From CAWEQW01 sp963811365 (lineage in GTDB: Bacteria; Actinomycetota; Actinomycetes; Propionibacteriales; Nocardioidaceae): 64,000 nt of DNA. The position numbers and the translations under genes are program-made. Below the pieces are notes generated by a model. That model was not told the origin of the DNA, ran no database searches, and saw only the letters and a program-made list of their open reading frames with translations. How positions within the stretch are numbered: position 1 is the first letter of the stretch; each line of letters starts with the position of its first letter. The stretch lies in contig CAWEQW010000008.1 of the NCBI GenBank assembly GCA_963811365.1, forward strand, positions 558,001-622,000, given 5' to 3'. Positions 55,983 through 64,000 of the stretch are shown piece after piece.

Positions 55983-58688
55983 GTGTCGAGCCCCTTGCTC
56001 CTGACCAAGCTCTACGTCCCTCGGGTGCGAGGTGCCCTCGTGCCGCGTCCCCGGCTGAGCGATCGGCTGAGCCCGGTCTCGCGGCCTCGGCTGACGCTCG
56101 TCTCGGCACCGCCCGGCTTCGGCAAGACGACTCTCGTGGCGGCCTCGCTCGACGCGGCGACCCCGGTGGCCTGGGTGTCCCTCGACGAGAGCGACCAGCG
56201 GCCTGAGGCCTTCTGGACCTACGTCGTCACTGCCCTGAACACCGCGGTGCCCGGGACCGGCGCCGGGGCGCTGCCGCTTCTGCATGGTGCTCACCCGCCG
56301 ATCCAGTCGGCCCTTGCGATCGTGCTCAACGAGCTCAGCGCCACGTCCGACGGCGTCGTGCTGGTGCTCGACGACTACCACCTCGCGGACGGGCCGGCGA
56401 TCGCGAACGACGTGGCCTTCCTGCTCGAGCACCTTCCCCCTCACGCGCATCTGGTGGTCATCACCCGCGCCGACCCGGCGCTGCCGTTGGCCAGGCTGCG
56501 GGCGCGGGGAGACGTGGTCGAGGTGCGTGCCGCCGACCTCCGGTTCACCCTCGACGAGGTCGCGTCGTACCTGAACGACGTCGCCGGGCTGCACCTTGCA
56601 GGTGCGGACGTCGATGCGCTGGAGGACCGCACGGAGGGGTGGATCGCTGCGTTGCAGCTGGCAGCGCTCTCGCTGAGGGACCGCGACGATGTCACCGGCT
56701 TCATCGCCGGGTTCGCCGGAGACGACCGGTACGTCGTCGACTACCTCGTCGAAGAGGTCCTGGCGCGCCAGCAGACGGAGGTTCGAAGCTTCCTGCTCCA
56801 GACCTCGATCCTCGATCGACTCAACGGGTCGCTGTGCGACGCGCTCACCCAGGCGAAGACCGGGAGGGCGATGCTCGAGCTGCTGGACCGCTCGAACCTG
56901 TTCATGGTCCCTCTCGACGACAACCGCCAGTGGTATCGCTACCACCACCTGTTCGCCGACGTGCTGCGGGCGCACCTCGAGCAGGAGCGTCCCGACGAGG
57001 TCGCCGACCTCCACCGACGGGCCGCTGGATGGCACGCAGCGCACGCGGCGCCTGAACCGGCCGTCCGACATGCCGTGGCGGCGGGCGATGTCGAGCTTGC
57101 GGCGGACGTTGCGGAGCGGAACGTGATCGGCATGCTGCGCGACCGCCAGGAGGCGACCGCCCGGCTTTGGGTCCACGACATCCCCCACGACGTCGTACGA
57201 CGCCGGCCGGTGCTCGCCGTCGGGTTCATCGGAGCACTGATGTCGAGTGGCCTGCTCGGGGGCGTCGAGAGCCGGCTCGACGAGGTCGAGCTGATGCTGG
57301 CCGGCCCGCGAGAGGGGCTGGTCGTGCTCGAGGAGGCCGAGCTCGCGCGGCTGCCGGGAGCGATCGAGATGTATCGGGCAGCCCTCGCCCTGGTCGCGGG
57401 TGACCCGGGTGGGACCGTCGCGCATGCCGACCTCGCGGTCACCCGGGCGGCACCCGGCGACGACCTCACCGTGGCGGCCGCATCGGCCCTGGCCGGGCTC
57501 GCGTCCTGGGCGGGCGGTGATCTGGAAGCGGCCCACCGCGCCTACTCCCGGGCGGTCGACGGGCTACGCCGCGCCGGCAACCACTCCGACGTACTGGGAT
57601 GCTCGATCACGCTGGCGGACCTGCGGATCGTTCAGGGTCGGCTCGACGATGCCCTGCGCACGTACCAGCACGCGCTCCGGCTCGCGGGGGAGCAGGCGGT
57701 CGGCGGTCCGCTGCGCGGCACGGCGGACATGGTGCTCGGGCTGAGCCAGATCGCCCTCGAGCGCAACGACCTCGATGCCGCGGCCGCCCATCTGCGCCAT
57801 GTCGACGATCTGGGCGAGCACAACGGCCTCCCCCAGCATCCGTACCGACGGCGAGTCGGCCACGCCCGGCTCCGTGAGGCGGAGGGAGATCTGAGTGGTG
57901 CCGTCGCCCTGCTCGAGGAGGCTGAGCGGGTGTACGTCGGCGACTTCTCCCCCAACGTCCGACCGGTCCCCGCCCAGCGGGTGCGTGTGCTTCTGGCGCA
58001 GGGCCGCCTGCCCGAGGCCGTCGACTGGGCACGTGAGCAGTCCCTCTCTCCGGAGGACGACCTCTCCTACGTCCGCGAGTACGAGCACGTGACTCTGGCT
58101 CGGATCCTGCTCCGCCAGCACGCCGTCGAGCGCTCCGAGCCCGCGACGCGCACGGCGTGCCGTCTGCTCGATCGGCTCCGGGACGCCGCCGAGCAGGGAG
58201 GACGAGCCGGCAGCCTCATCGAGATCCTGGCCCTGCAGGCCGTCGCGCTGCACGCCCGGCACGGCCGCCACGACCTCCCGGGCGCCCTCGCGCCCCTCGA
58301 ACGCGCCCTGCGGCTGGCCGAGCCGGAAGGGTATGTCCGCGTCTTCGTCGACGAGGGCGCCCCGATGGCCGCACTGCTCGAGGCGCTCGCGACGAGGAAC
58401 CCCGCCTGGCGCTACCCCCGGCTCCTGCTCGACGCGTTCACCCGCACGCGCAGGCCGCTCCCGCGCGCCGACCAGGGTCTCGTCGACCCGCTCAGCACCC
58501 GCGAGCTGGACGTGCTCCGGCTGCTCGCCACGGACCTCGACGGGCCCGCGATCGCCCGAGAGCTCGTCGTGTCGGTCAACACCGTGCGCACACACACGAA
58601 GAACATCTACGCCAAGCTCGGTGTCAACAGCCGGCGATCGGCGGTGTCCCGAGCCGGAGCCCTCGGGCTGCTCGCCGGCACCGGCTGA
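55983..58688 (+). CDS. LAL/MalT-type LuxR family transcriptional regulator
   Basis: 901 residues from GTG 55983 (AAGGAGGGA upstream). N-terminal AAA+/STAND ATPase: Walker A APPGFGKTTL around residues 42-51 and Walker B VVLVLDDYHLADGP; conserved WYRYHHLFADVLR near residue 320. A long TPR-like helical region follows (residues ~380-800). The C-terminal ~65 residues are the LuxR HTH: LSTRELDVLRLLATDLDGPA, VSVNTVRTHTKNIYAKLGVN. Ligand-induced oligomerisation is expected. The next two genes lie just downstream and are likely targets. Confidence 0.93.
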   Translation: MSSPLLLTKLYVPRVRGALVPRPRLSDRLSPVSRPRLTLVSAPPGFGKTTLVAASLDAATPVAWVSLDESDQRPEAFWTYVVTALNTAVPGTGAGALPLLHGAHPPIQSALAIVLNELSATSDGVVLVLDDYHLADGPAIANDVAFLLEHLPPHAHLVVITRADPALPLARLRARGDVVEVRAADLRFTLDEVASYLNDVAGLHLAGADVDALEDRTEGWIAALQLAALSLRDRDDVTGFIAGFAGDDRYVVDYLVEEVLARQQTEVRSFLLQTSILDRLNGSLCDALTQAKTGRAMLELLDRSNLFMVPLDDNRQWYRYHHLFADVLRAHLEQERPDEVADLHRRAAGWHAAHAAPEPAVRHAVAAGDVELAADVAERNVIGMLRDRQEATARLWVHDIPHDVVRRRPVLAVGFIGALMSSGLLGGVESRLDEVELMLAGPREGLVVLEEAELARLPGAIEMYRAALALVAGDPGGTVAHADLAVTRAAPGDDLTVAAASALAGLASWAGGDLEAAHRAYSRAVDGLRRAGNHSDVLGCSITLADLRIVQGRLDDALRTYQHALRLAGEQAVGGPLRGTADMVLGLSQIALERNDLDAAAAHLRHVDDLGEHNGLPQHPYRRRVGHARLREAEGDLSGAVALLEEAERVYVGDFSPNVRPVPAQRVRVLLAQGRLPEAVDWAREQSLSPEDDLSYVREYEHVTLARILLRQHAVERSEPATRTACRLLDRLRDAAEQGGRAGSLIEILALQAVALHARHGRHDLPGALAPLERALRLAEPEGYVRVFVDEGAPMAALLEALATRNPAWRYPRLLLDAFTRTRRPLPRADQGLVDPLSTRELDVLRLLATDLDGPAIARELVVSVNTVRTHTKNIYAKLGVNSRRSAVSRAGALGLLAGTG

Positions 58689-58703
58689 CCTCGCGAGGTC
58701 ACC

Positions 58704-58734
58704 AGCCGGTTCACCATCTGTGGTGAGGCCGGCT
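58704..58734. promoter_or_regulatory. Extended inverted repeat downstream of the LuxR gene
   Basis: AGCCGG-t-TCACCA-TCTG-TGGTGA-gg-CCGGCT. It lies 16 bp after the regulator's stop and 27 bp before the next gene. Two readings are possible: a terminator hairpin without T tract, or an operator for the LuxR protein. Confidence 0.5.
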
Positions 58735-58761
58735 CACCACGTGGGCTCATACCTTGCGGGC

Positions 58762-59049
58762 ATGAACACCACATCGACGAGCCGCCCGGCCGGCGGACGG
58801 TACGAGATCCGCCTCCAGGGGCGACTCGACGCCCGCTGGTCCGCCCGGTTCGAGGGCATGACGCTGACCACCGACGACGGCTTCACCCTGCTCGAAGGCT
58901 CGCTCGTCGACCAGGCCGCGCTGCACGGCGTCCTGCAGCAGCTGCGCGACACCGGCCTTGTCCTGGTCTCGGTCGCCCGCGTCCCGTCCGGCGCGGTGAC
59001 GCATCGATCCTGCACATCGGACCCCACCACCTCAGGAGAACCCACATGA
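58762..59049 (+). CDS. Small protein of unknown function downstream of LuxR regulator
   Basis: 95 residues. Begins MNTTSTSRPAGGRYEIRLQG; the core YEIRLQGRLDARWSARFEGM and FTLLEGSLVDQAALHGVLQQ suggests an alpha/beta fold. No known catalytic motif. Its stop overlaps the DUF4386 start by 4 bp, so the two are co-expressed. Confidence 0.7.
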   Translation: MNTTSTSRPAGGRYEIRLQGRLDARWSARFEGMTLTTDDGFTLLEGSLVDQAALHGVLQQLRDTGLVLVSVARVPSGAVTHRSCTSDPTTSGEPT

Positions 59050-59798
59050 CCATCACCGCCAGAACCGCAGCCCGCGGGCACACCGACCCGGTCCCCGCGG
59101 ACCCGACCCGGGGGAACGCCCGCGCCGCCGGCATCTTCTACCTGCTCACCTTCGCCTCCTCGATCCCGGCCCTCCTGCTCATCGGGCCGGTGCTGCACAG
59201 CTCCGGCTACCTCGCCGGCAGTGGGCAGGACACGCGCGTGATCTGGGGCTGCATCCTGGACGTCGTGAACGCCCTCACCGCCGTTGGGTCGGCCGTCGCG
59301 GTGTTCCCGGTGGTCAGGCGGCAGAACGAGTCGATGGCGCTCGGCTTCGTCGCCTCGCGGCTGATGGAAGGGGCCGTGGTGATGATCGGCGTCGTCAGCC
59401 TCCTGGCCGTCGTCACGCTACGACAGGACCACGTCGGGGCGACCGGTGACGCGAGCTCGCTGATCATGACCGGCCATGCCTTGGTGGCCGTCCGGAACTG
59501 GACGTTCCTGCTCGGCCCCGGCCTGATGCCCGCCATCAACGCCTTCCTGCTCGGCAGCCTGCTCTATCGCTCGCGGCTGGTGCCTCGCATCATCCCGATC
59601 GTCGCGCTGGTCGGTGCACCCCTGCTGTTCGCCTCCGCCATCGCAACGCTGTTCGGTGTCTTCGACCAGATCTCGCCCACCGCGTCCGCTCTCGCCCTCC
59701 CGGTGGCTGCCTGGGAGCTCAGCGTCGGATGCTGGATGACCTTCAAGGGCTTCCGGCCCTCGGCCGTGGCGACCCTGATGACAAAAGCGAGCGCCTGA
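59046..59798 (+). CDS. DUF4386 membrane protein
   Basis: 250 residues with six or seven helices. Family pattern RAAGIFYLLTFASSIPALLL, an extracytoplasmic loop, VIWGCILDVVNALTAVGSAV, and VRNWTFLLGPGLMPAINAFL. Function of DUF4386 is unknown; it often sits next to LuxR-type regulators. Translationally coupled to the 95-residue protein. Confidence 0.85.
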   Translation: MTITARTAARGHTDPVPADPTRGNARAAGIFYLLTFASSIPALLLIGPVLHSSGYLAGSGQDTRVIWGCILDVVNALTAVGSAVAVFPVVRRQNESMALGFVASRLMEGAVVMIGVVSLLAVVTLRQDHVGATGDASSLIMTGHALVAVRNWTFLLGPGLMPAINAFLLGSLLYRSRLVPRIIPIVALVGAPLLFASAIATLFGVFDQISPTASALALPVAAWELSVGCWMTFKGFRPSAVATLMTKASA

Positions 59799-59910
59799 GC
59801 CGCCGCTCGTCGCCCGGGCCACACGGGTCCCGACCCGTCCGGCCCTGGGAGTGGTAGGAACAGCATGCGCGACGTCGGCATCGCCGAGGTCGCCCGGACG
59901 AGGAGTACCC

Positions 59911-60669
59911 ATGACATCTTTCACCCGGTCCGACGAGCTGCGCGGAGCGGAGCTCGTCGACGCCGACCTGCGGGACGCCCGGTTCGTGCGATGCGACCTG
60001 TCCGGTGTGGTGATGCGCGGCGTCGACGTCCAAGGAGCCGACATCGACGCCCCGTGGGTCTCCGACGGACAGGGCGTGCTGCTCGTCAACGGCGTCGACG
60101 TCGTCCCGCTCGTCGAGGCCGAGCTCGACCGCCGGTTCCCCGGCCGCGCCGACCGCCGCGCCGCGGACCCGGACGGTCTGCGCGCGGCCTGGGCGGCAGT
60201 CGAGCGGACGTGGGCGCTCACGCTCGAGCGCGTCGCGGCGATGCCGCCCGGCACGGTCGACGTGTCGGTGGACGGCGAGTGGTCGTTCGCTCAGACGCTT
60301 CGGCACCTGGTCATGGCCACCGACATCTGGTTGCGCCAGTCGATCCTAGGGGTCGACCAGCCACTGCACCCCCTCGGGCAGCCGTTCGCCGAGTACGAGA
60401 CCGACGGCTACGACATGTCGGTCTTCACGACCGCCACACCGTCGTACGCCGAGGTGCTCGAGGTGCGCGCCGGCCGTGTCTCGATGGTCCGCGACTTCCT
60501 CGCCACCCTCACACCCGAGGCGCTCGCCGACCTCCACCGGCACCCGTGGTCGGCCGACCACCCGGCAACCACCCTGAAGTGCCTGCACGTGATCCTCAAC
60601 GAGGAATGGGAGCACCACCGCTTCGCCGTACGCGACCTCGACGCCATCGAGGCGACGTCGGGCGGCTGA
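59911..60669 (+). CDS. DinB-like protein with N-terminal pentapeptide-repeat-like segment
   Basis: 252 residues from ATG 59911 (AGGAG at 59901). The first ~45 residues (LRGAELVDADLRDARFVRCD) are a short run of pentapeptide repeats. The rest is a DinB four-helix bundle with the putative metal-binding histidines in QTLRHLVMATDIWLRQSI and EEWEHHRFAVRDLD. DinB proteins include mycothiol- or bacillithiol-dependent transferases; this role is possible in an actinobacterium but not shown. Confidence 0.82.
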   Translation: MTSFTRSDELRGAELVDADLRDARFVRCDLSGVVMRGVDVQGADIDAPWVSDGQGVLLVNGVDVVPLVEAELDRRFPGRADRRAADPDGLRAAWAAVERTWALTLERVAAMPPGTVDVSVDGEWSFAQTLRHLVMATDIWLRQSILGVDQPLHPLGQPFAEYETDGYDMSVFTTATPSYAEVLEVRAGRVSMVRDFLATLTPEALADLHRHPWSADHPATTLKCLHVILNEEWEHHRFAVRDLDAIEATSGG

Positions 60670-60754
60670 GGCTCCGGCCAACGGAATGCCAGGCCTCTCC
60701 GGCGGGTTGTCGTAGACGACAGATCCGTCCCGGGACCCCAGGAGGCAACACCCT

Positions 60755-61825
60755 GTGAGCCAGCTCTTCACCCCGATCGCCCTTCGTGACGTCAGCGTGC
60801 GGAACCGGGTATGGGTGGCGCCGATGTGCCAGTACTCCGCCGTCGACGGCGTCCCGAACGACTGGCACCTGGTGCATCTGGGTTCGCTGGCACGCGGCGG
60901 CGCGGGGCTGGTGTTCACCGAGGCGACCGCCGTGACCCCGGAGGGTCGGATCTCGCCCGAGGACACGGGCCTGTGGAACGACGTGCAGCAGGCGGCCTGG
61001 ACACGGATCGTGGAGTTCGTGCGCGGCCAGGGCGCAGCGGCGGGCATCCAGCTGGCGCACGCGGGGCGCAAGGCGTCCACGCACTCCGGCTTCACCGGCG
61101 AGCGCGGCGGGGTCGCCGACGCCGACGGCGGATGGCAGCCGGTGGCTCCGTCGGCGGACCCGTTCCCGGGTCTGCGCGAGGATCCCGAGCCGCTGGACAG
61201 CGCGGGCATCGACCGCGTCGTGGCCGCGTTCGGTGACGCAGCCGAGCGCGCCATCGCCGCCGGCTTCGATGTTCTCGAGCTGCATGCGGCGCACGGCTAC
61301 CTGCTCCACGAGTTCCTCTCGCCGCTGTCGAACCAGCGCGAGGACGAGTACGGAGGCTCCTTCGAGAACCGCGTCCGACTGGTGCTGGACGTGGTGCGCG
61401 AGGTCCGCGCACGCGTCGCCGGCCGGGCGTGCCGGTGGTCCTCCGGGTCTCGGCGACCGACTGGGTCGAGGGCGGCTGGAGCGACGACGACACGGTGCGG
61501 CTGGCGGCGCTGGCCCGCGACGGAGGGGGTCGACCTCGTCGACACCTCGTCCGGTGGCAACGTGGGCGCCGACATCCCGGTCGCACCCGGCTACCAGGTG
61601 CCGTTCGCCCGGCGCATCCGCGTCGAGGCGGGGGTCCCCTCGGGCGCGGTCGGCCTCATCACGGAGCCGAAGCAGGCGGAGGAGGTCCTCGCGGACGGCT
61701 CAGCCGACGTCGTACTGCTCGCCCGCGAGCTGCTCCGCGAGCCGCACTGGCCGCTCCGCGCGGCCTACGAGCTCGGCGAGACCGACACGGACCTGTGGCC
61801 CGTGCAGTACCAACGGGCACGCTGA
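60755..61825 (+). CDS. Old Yellow Enzyme (NamA/YqjM-like ene-reductase), locally frame-scrambled
   Basis: 356 residues from GTG 60755 with the flavin oxidoreductase TIM barrel: VWVAPMCQYSA (Cys of the YqjM class), IQLAHAGRKAST, LHAAHGYLLHEFLSPLSN and VPFARRIRVEAGVPSGAVGL. Reduces alpha,beta-unsaturated carbonyls with NAD(P)H and FMN. Residues ~224-256 read as nonsense (RACRWSSGSRRPTGSRAAG), while another frame gives the expected VVLRVSATDWVEGGWSDDDT. Two compensating one-base shifts, near 61425 and 61525, explain it; a sequence error is likely. Confidence 0.85.
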   Translation: MSQLFTPIALRDVSVRNRVWVAPMCQYSAVDGVPNDWHLVHLGSLARGGAGLVFTEATAVTPEGRISPEDTGLWNDVQQAAWTRIVEFVRGQGAAAGIQLAHAGRKASTHSGFTGERGGVADADGGWQPVAPSADPFPGLREDPEPLDSAGIDRVVAAFGDAAERAIAAGFDVLELHAAHGYLLHEFLSPLSNQREDEYGGSFENRVRLVLDVVREVRARVAGRACRWSSGSRRPTGSRAAGATTTRCGWRRWPATEGVDLVDTSSGGNVGADIPVAPGYQVPFARRIRVEAGVPSGAVGLITEPKQAEEVLADGSADVVLLARELLREPHWPLRAAYELGETDTDLWPVQYQRAR

Positions 61826-61876
61826 CCGTCCTGCGGACCTGCTCGGTCCGCCGGTCCGGTGACTCGGCGGCTCGGG

Positions 61877-62113
61877 TCAGGTGTCGCTGTGCCAGTTCGC
61901 GACGACCACGGCCACGGGCGGGATCAGCGCGGCCACCGCCGACATCGCGACCGCGGCGGGGACCGAGAACAGCCGGACCACGTTCCACGCGAGCAGGATG
62001 AGCAGCAGGCACACCCCCATCAGCGCGAAGTACCACCTCTTGCGACGACGCTGGCGCGCGTCGAGACCCGGGGCGGCCTGGGTGACCCGCGGCGGCTGCT
62101 CACGACGACCCAT
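61877..62113 (-). CDS. DUF3099 membrane protein
   Basis: 78 residues from ATG 62113. A basic start (MGRREQPPRVTQ ... RQRRRKRWYF) is followed by two helices, YFALMGVCLLLILLAWNVVR and VPAAVAMSAVAALIPPVAVV, the pattern of actinobacterial DUF3099 proteins. Function unknown. Divergent from the coiled-coil gene with 78 bp between. Confidence 0.82.
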   Translation of the reverse strand: MGRREQPPRVTQAAPGLDARQRRRKRWYFALMGVCLLLILLAWNVVRLFSVPAAVAMSAVAALIPPVAVVVANWHSDT

Positions 62114-62191
62114 GCTTCGACGGTACGTCGCACTTCCCGAGGCGCCTGCCCCGGCCCTAGAGTCACCTGGACACACCACGACAGGGGGCCC

Positions 62192-62986
62192 ATGAACGAC
62201 GAGCGACCGCCTAGCCTGCTCGAGCACTTCACCCGCCAGTTCGCCGAGCAGGCGAGCCGCGGCGGCCACTGCGCCGGCCCGTTGGCGGAGGCCTCCTACG
62301 CCGGGCAGCAGGTCCGCCGGCTTCAGCACGAGCTTGCTCACGTGCAGAGCCGAGCCGCGCACGCCGAGGAGCGCGCCCGCCGAGCCGAGCAGCGCGTGCA
62401 GGACGCCCAGGCCGAGGTCAGCCACTGGAACGAGCTCGCGACCCGGGACTTCGTGGAGGAGGGCAACATCGACCTCTACTTCTGGGAGAACGACGTCCTC
62501 CCCGGCGCCACCCGGCACCTCGCCGAGTACGAGGCGGCCTACCAGGTGTGTCGCGCCGGCGCCGGCGGGCACGAAAGGGGGGCGTGCAGGGCCGAGAGCG
62601 CCATGGTGGCGCAGTGGCGGAGCATCGTCGCCGGGTACACCTCCGCGATCAAGGAGATGACGAAGCAGAAGCGGGCCATCCACCGCCGCTGGCAACGGGA
62701 GGAGCGCGCCCAGGCCGCCGCGGAGAAGGTCCTCGCAGCGGCGCAGGAGAACGCTGCGCGGGCCGGTGCCGACAGCGATCAGCTCGCGCAGGAGGCCGCG
62801 CAGCTGACCCGGGTGCTGCTCGCGGCGAGAGAGGCGCTCGCCCAGGCTCTCGCGGCACTGCGCAGGTGCCGCCAGGAGCATCCGGCCGACGACTGCGGCG
62901 AGTACGGTGGTCCCGGCGTCCGGTTGTACGGGCGAGACAAGAAGAAGTGCGCCAGCTGGAAGGACGTGCTCGGCACGGCGGAGTAG
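62192..62986 (+). CDS. Coiled-coil protein of unknown function
   Basis: 264 residues, very rich in Ala, Glu, Arg and Gln. Long heptad-like helices at residues ~42-85 (RRLQHELAHVQSRAAHAEER) and ~165-225 (EERAQAAAEKVLAAAQENAA) flank a central part with FVEEGNIDLYFWENDVLPGA. Five cysteines, three of them in the last third. No signal peptide or membrane segment. No family recognised; a structural or cell-surface-inhibitor-like role cannot be decided. Confidence 0.7.
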   Translation: MNDERPPSLLEHFTRQFAEQASRGGHCAGPLAEASYAGQQVRRLQHELAHVQSRAAHAEERARRAEQRVQDAQAEVSHWNELATRDFVEEGNIDLYFWENDVLPGATRHLAEYEAAYQVCRAGAGGHERGACRAESAMVAQWRSIVAGYTSAIKEMTKQKRAIHRRWQREERAQAAAEKVLAAAQENAARAGADSDQLAQEAAQLTRVLLAAREALAQALAALRRCRQEHPADDCGEYGGPGVRLYGRDKKKCASWKDVLGTAE

Positions 62987-63044
62987 CCGTCCGTCGACGC
63001 TGGACTCCGCACGACGTTCGTGGCCGCGCGTTGCCGGGCGGTGG

Positions 63045-63707
63045 TCACTGGCGCGCCAGCGCGACGCGGATCCTCTCCTCCGGTGCGATGAAGTGGTCGG
63101 CGTGCTCGGCATCCTCGCCGAGGTCGATCTGCACCCAGCTCACCTGACCGGTGAACACGCTGGTCCCGGCCACGTAGTCGCTGCTGACCGGGGATGCCGC
63201 ATGGGGACGGTCGCCTCGACCCGTCCCTCGCCGACCTTGGTCCCGTCGAGGAAGAGCCCCGCGGTCCCGCCCTTGGCAAGGCCGCCCCCGTCGTAGCCGA
63301 GCTCCATGCGCACCTGGTGCGTCCCCGGCGGGATCTGCTCGGGCTTCGACGATGAGCCGCCGAAGCCCGAGCAGGTTGTAGCAGTAGCGCGCCTCCCGTC
63401 CTTCACGTGGAGGCTCCATCCGGCGAACGCGCCACCCTGGGCGATGATCACGCCCTCGACGCCGGCCGCGGGCACCTCGGTCTGAGCGGTCACGGCATGG
63501 GACTCCTCGCGCAGCACGTCCCAACCGGCATCGAGACGTCCCTCGTACCGGTCCTACCGCTCGGCGGGCACTGCGGGGCGTGGGTGGCACCGGGCGCGCG
63601 GGGAAGCTCGCGTCGGGATCCTTGGCGTCGAACGGCACAGCGCCGGAGCCGGGCCGGTCCACGATCGGCAGTGTCTGGCGCGCGGTCGTGCTGTCGGTCG
63701 TCATCAT
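63045..63707 (-). pseudogene. Arylsulfatase remnant lacking its catalytic core
   Basis: The 5' part from ATG 63707 (RQTLPIVDRPGSGAVPFDAK, DPDASFP) is the start of actinobacterial arylsulfatases. It then runs directly into the C-terminal domain of the same family in other frames: EGVIIAQGGAFAGWSLHVKD, PPGTHQVRMELGYDGGGLAK, LFLDGTKVGEGRVEA, GTSVFTGQVSWVQIDLGEDA and IAPEERIRVALARQ. The ~550 residues between, including the C-x-P-S-R formylglycine site, are absent, and there are several frameshifts. Not functional as written. Confidence 0.75.
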
Positions 63708-63885
63708 GCTGTCTCTTGTCGAGACCTCGGCTCCGGGGTCTGCCCGGTCAGCACCCGCCCGGTGAGCCTGGAGAGGCGCGGAGACGATGCGCAGCGCTTT
63801 GACGCGTCCGCCCCGGTGCAGCAGGCAGGCGGCCAACCGTCACCGGTTCGTCGGCGGGCGACGGCCAGGCGAGCGCTCCGGCCTC

Positions 63886-64000
63886 CTACGCCGACGTCGT
63901 GGGCTGGCCCGCGCCGAGCTGCTCGAGGGCCTCGGTGACCCCGGCGGCGAAGACGCCGACGTCCGAGACGATGTCCGGGTCGGCCGCGACGTCGAGGGTG
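63886..64000 (-). CDS. C-terminus of a possible WS/DGAT acyltransferase (partial)
   Basis: Only the last 37 residues are in the window, ending LDVAADPDIVSDVGVFAAGV, TEALEQLGAGQPTTSA then TAG. The pattern matches the end of wax ester synthase/diacylglycerol acyltransferases, but such a short piece makes this tentative. Confidence 0.4.
   Translation of the reverse strand, partial: TLDVAADPDIVSDVGVFAAGVTEALEQLGAGQPTTSA

Overview
The window is very GC-rich, densely coded DNA from an actinobacterium. A member of the Nocardioidaceae or a close relative is the best guess. Pointers are the GAF-ANTAR regulator, the DUF222/13E12-type HNH protein with an actinobacterial LexA box (TCGAAC-N4-GTTCGA), the actinobacterial three-helix Rieske protein, a DUF3099 protein, a probable F420-type PPOX protein and frequent GTG starts with 4-bp ATGA/GTGA overlaps. 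I saw no rRNA, tRNA, CRISPR array or insertion sequence.

Layout. 1-3.6 kb: PrsW-like protease (partial), aminopeptidase P, a small unknown protein and a GAF-ANTAR regulator. 4.0-18.5 kb: fourteen minus-strand genes, mostly overlapping or a few bases apart. In transcription order they encode a caa3 oxidase (II with fused cytochrome c, I, III), a small membrane protein, CtaG, a cytochrome c lipoprotein, the bc1 complex (QcrC, A, B), a small membrane protein, a YaaH-like transporter, and a formate dehydrogenase (alpha, beta, gamma). The alpha subunit is a selenoprotein, with an in-frame UGA followed by a SECIS-like hairpin. 18.7-25.5 kb, divergent: a chain of overlapping genes for System I cytochrome c maturation (CcmC, D, E, F, G, H-TPR), then a cupredoxin lipoprotein and a CrtI-like FAD oxidoreductase. 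Together these make a plausible formate -> quinone -> bc1 -> cytochrome c -> caa3 -> O2 chain with its own haem-attachment machinery. CcmA and CcmB are not in the window.

25.7-31.9 kb: LexA-box HNH protein, NYN/LOTUS protein, MFS transporter, methyltransferase. 31.9-39.7 kb: a sugar-use locus (GH1 beta-glucosidase, GH5-like glycosidase, ABC importer) with a divergent LacI regulator and two matching palindromes; about 33.5-38.5 kb is full of one-base frameshifts and looks like poor sequence. 39.8-52.4 kb: broken methyltransferase, secreted beta-propeller, ABC1/UbiB kinase-like protein, prolyl oligopeptidase, PPOX protein, an 801-residue flippase-like protein with a kinase-like middle, an ABC ATPase relic and an MMPL transporter. 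52.5-55.5 kb: a sulfur-detoxification operon (MBL-rhodanese, TauE/SafE, rhodanese-DUF2892) behind CsoR/CstR-type operators. 55.6-64 kb: DUF2007, a LAL-type LuxR regulator, DUF4386, DinB, an Old Yellow Enzyme, DUF3099, a coiled-coil protein, an arylsulfatase relic lacking its core and the tail of a possible WS/DGAT acyltransferase.

Several frameshifts outside the bad stretch (qcrB, qcrC, the mono-haem cytochrome, the Old Yellow Enzyme) hit otherwise well-conserved genes and may also be sequence errors.
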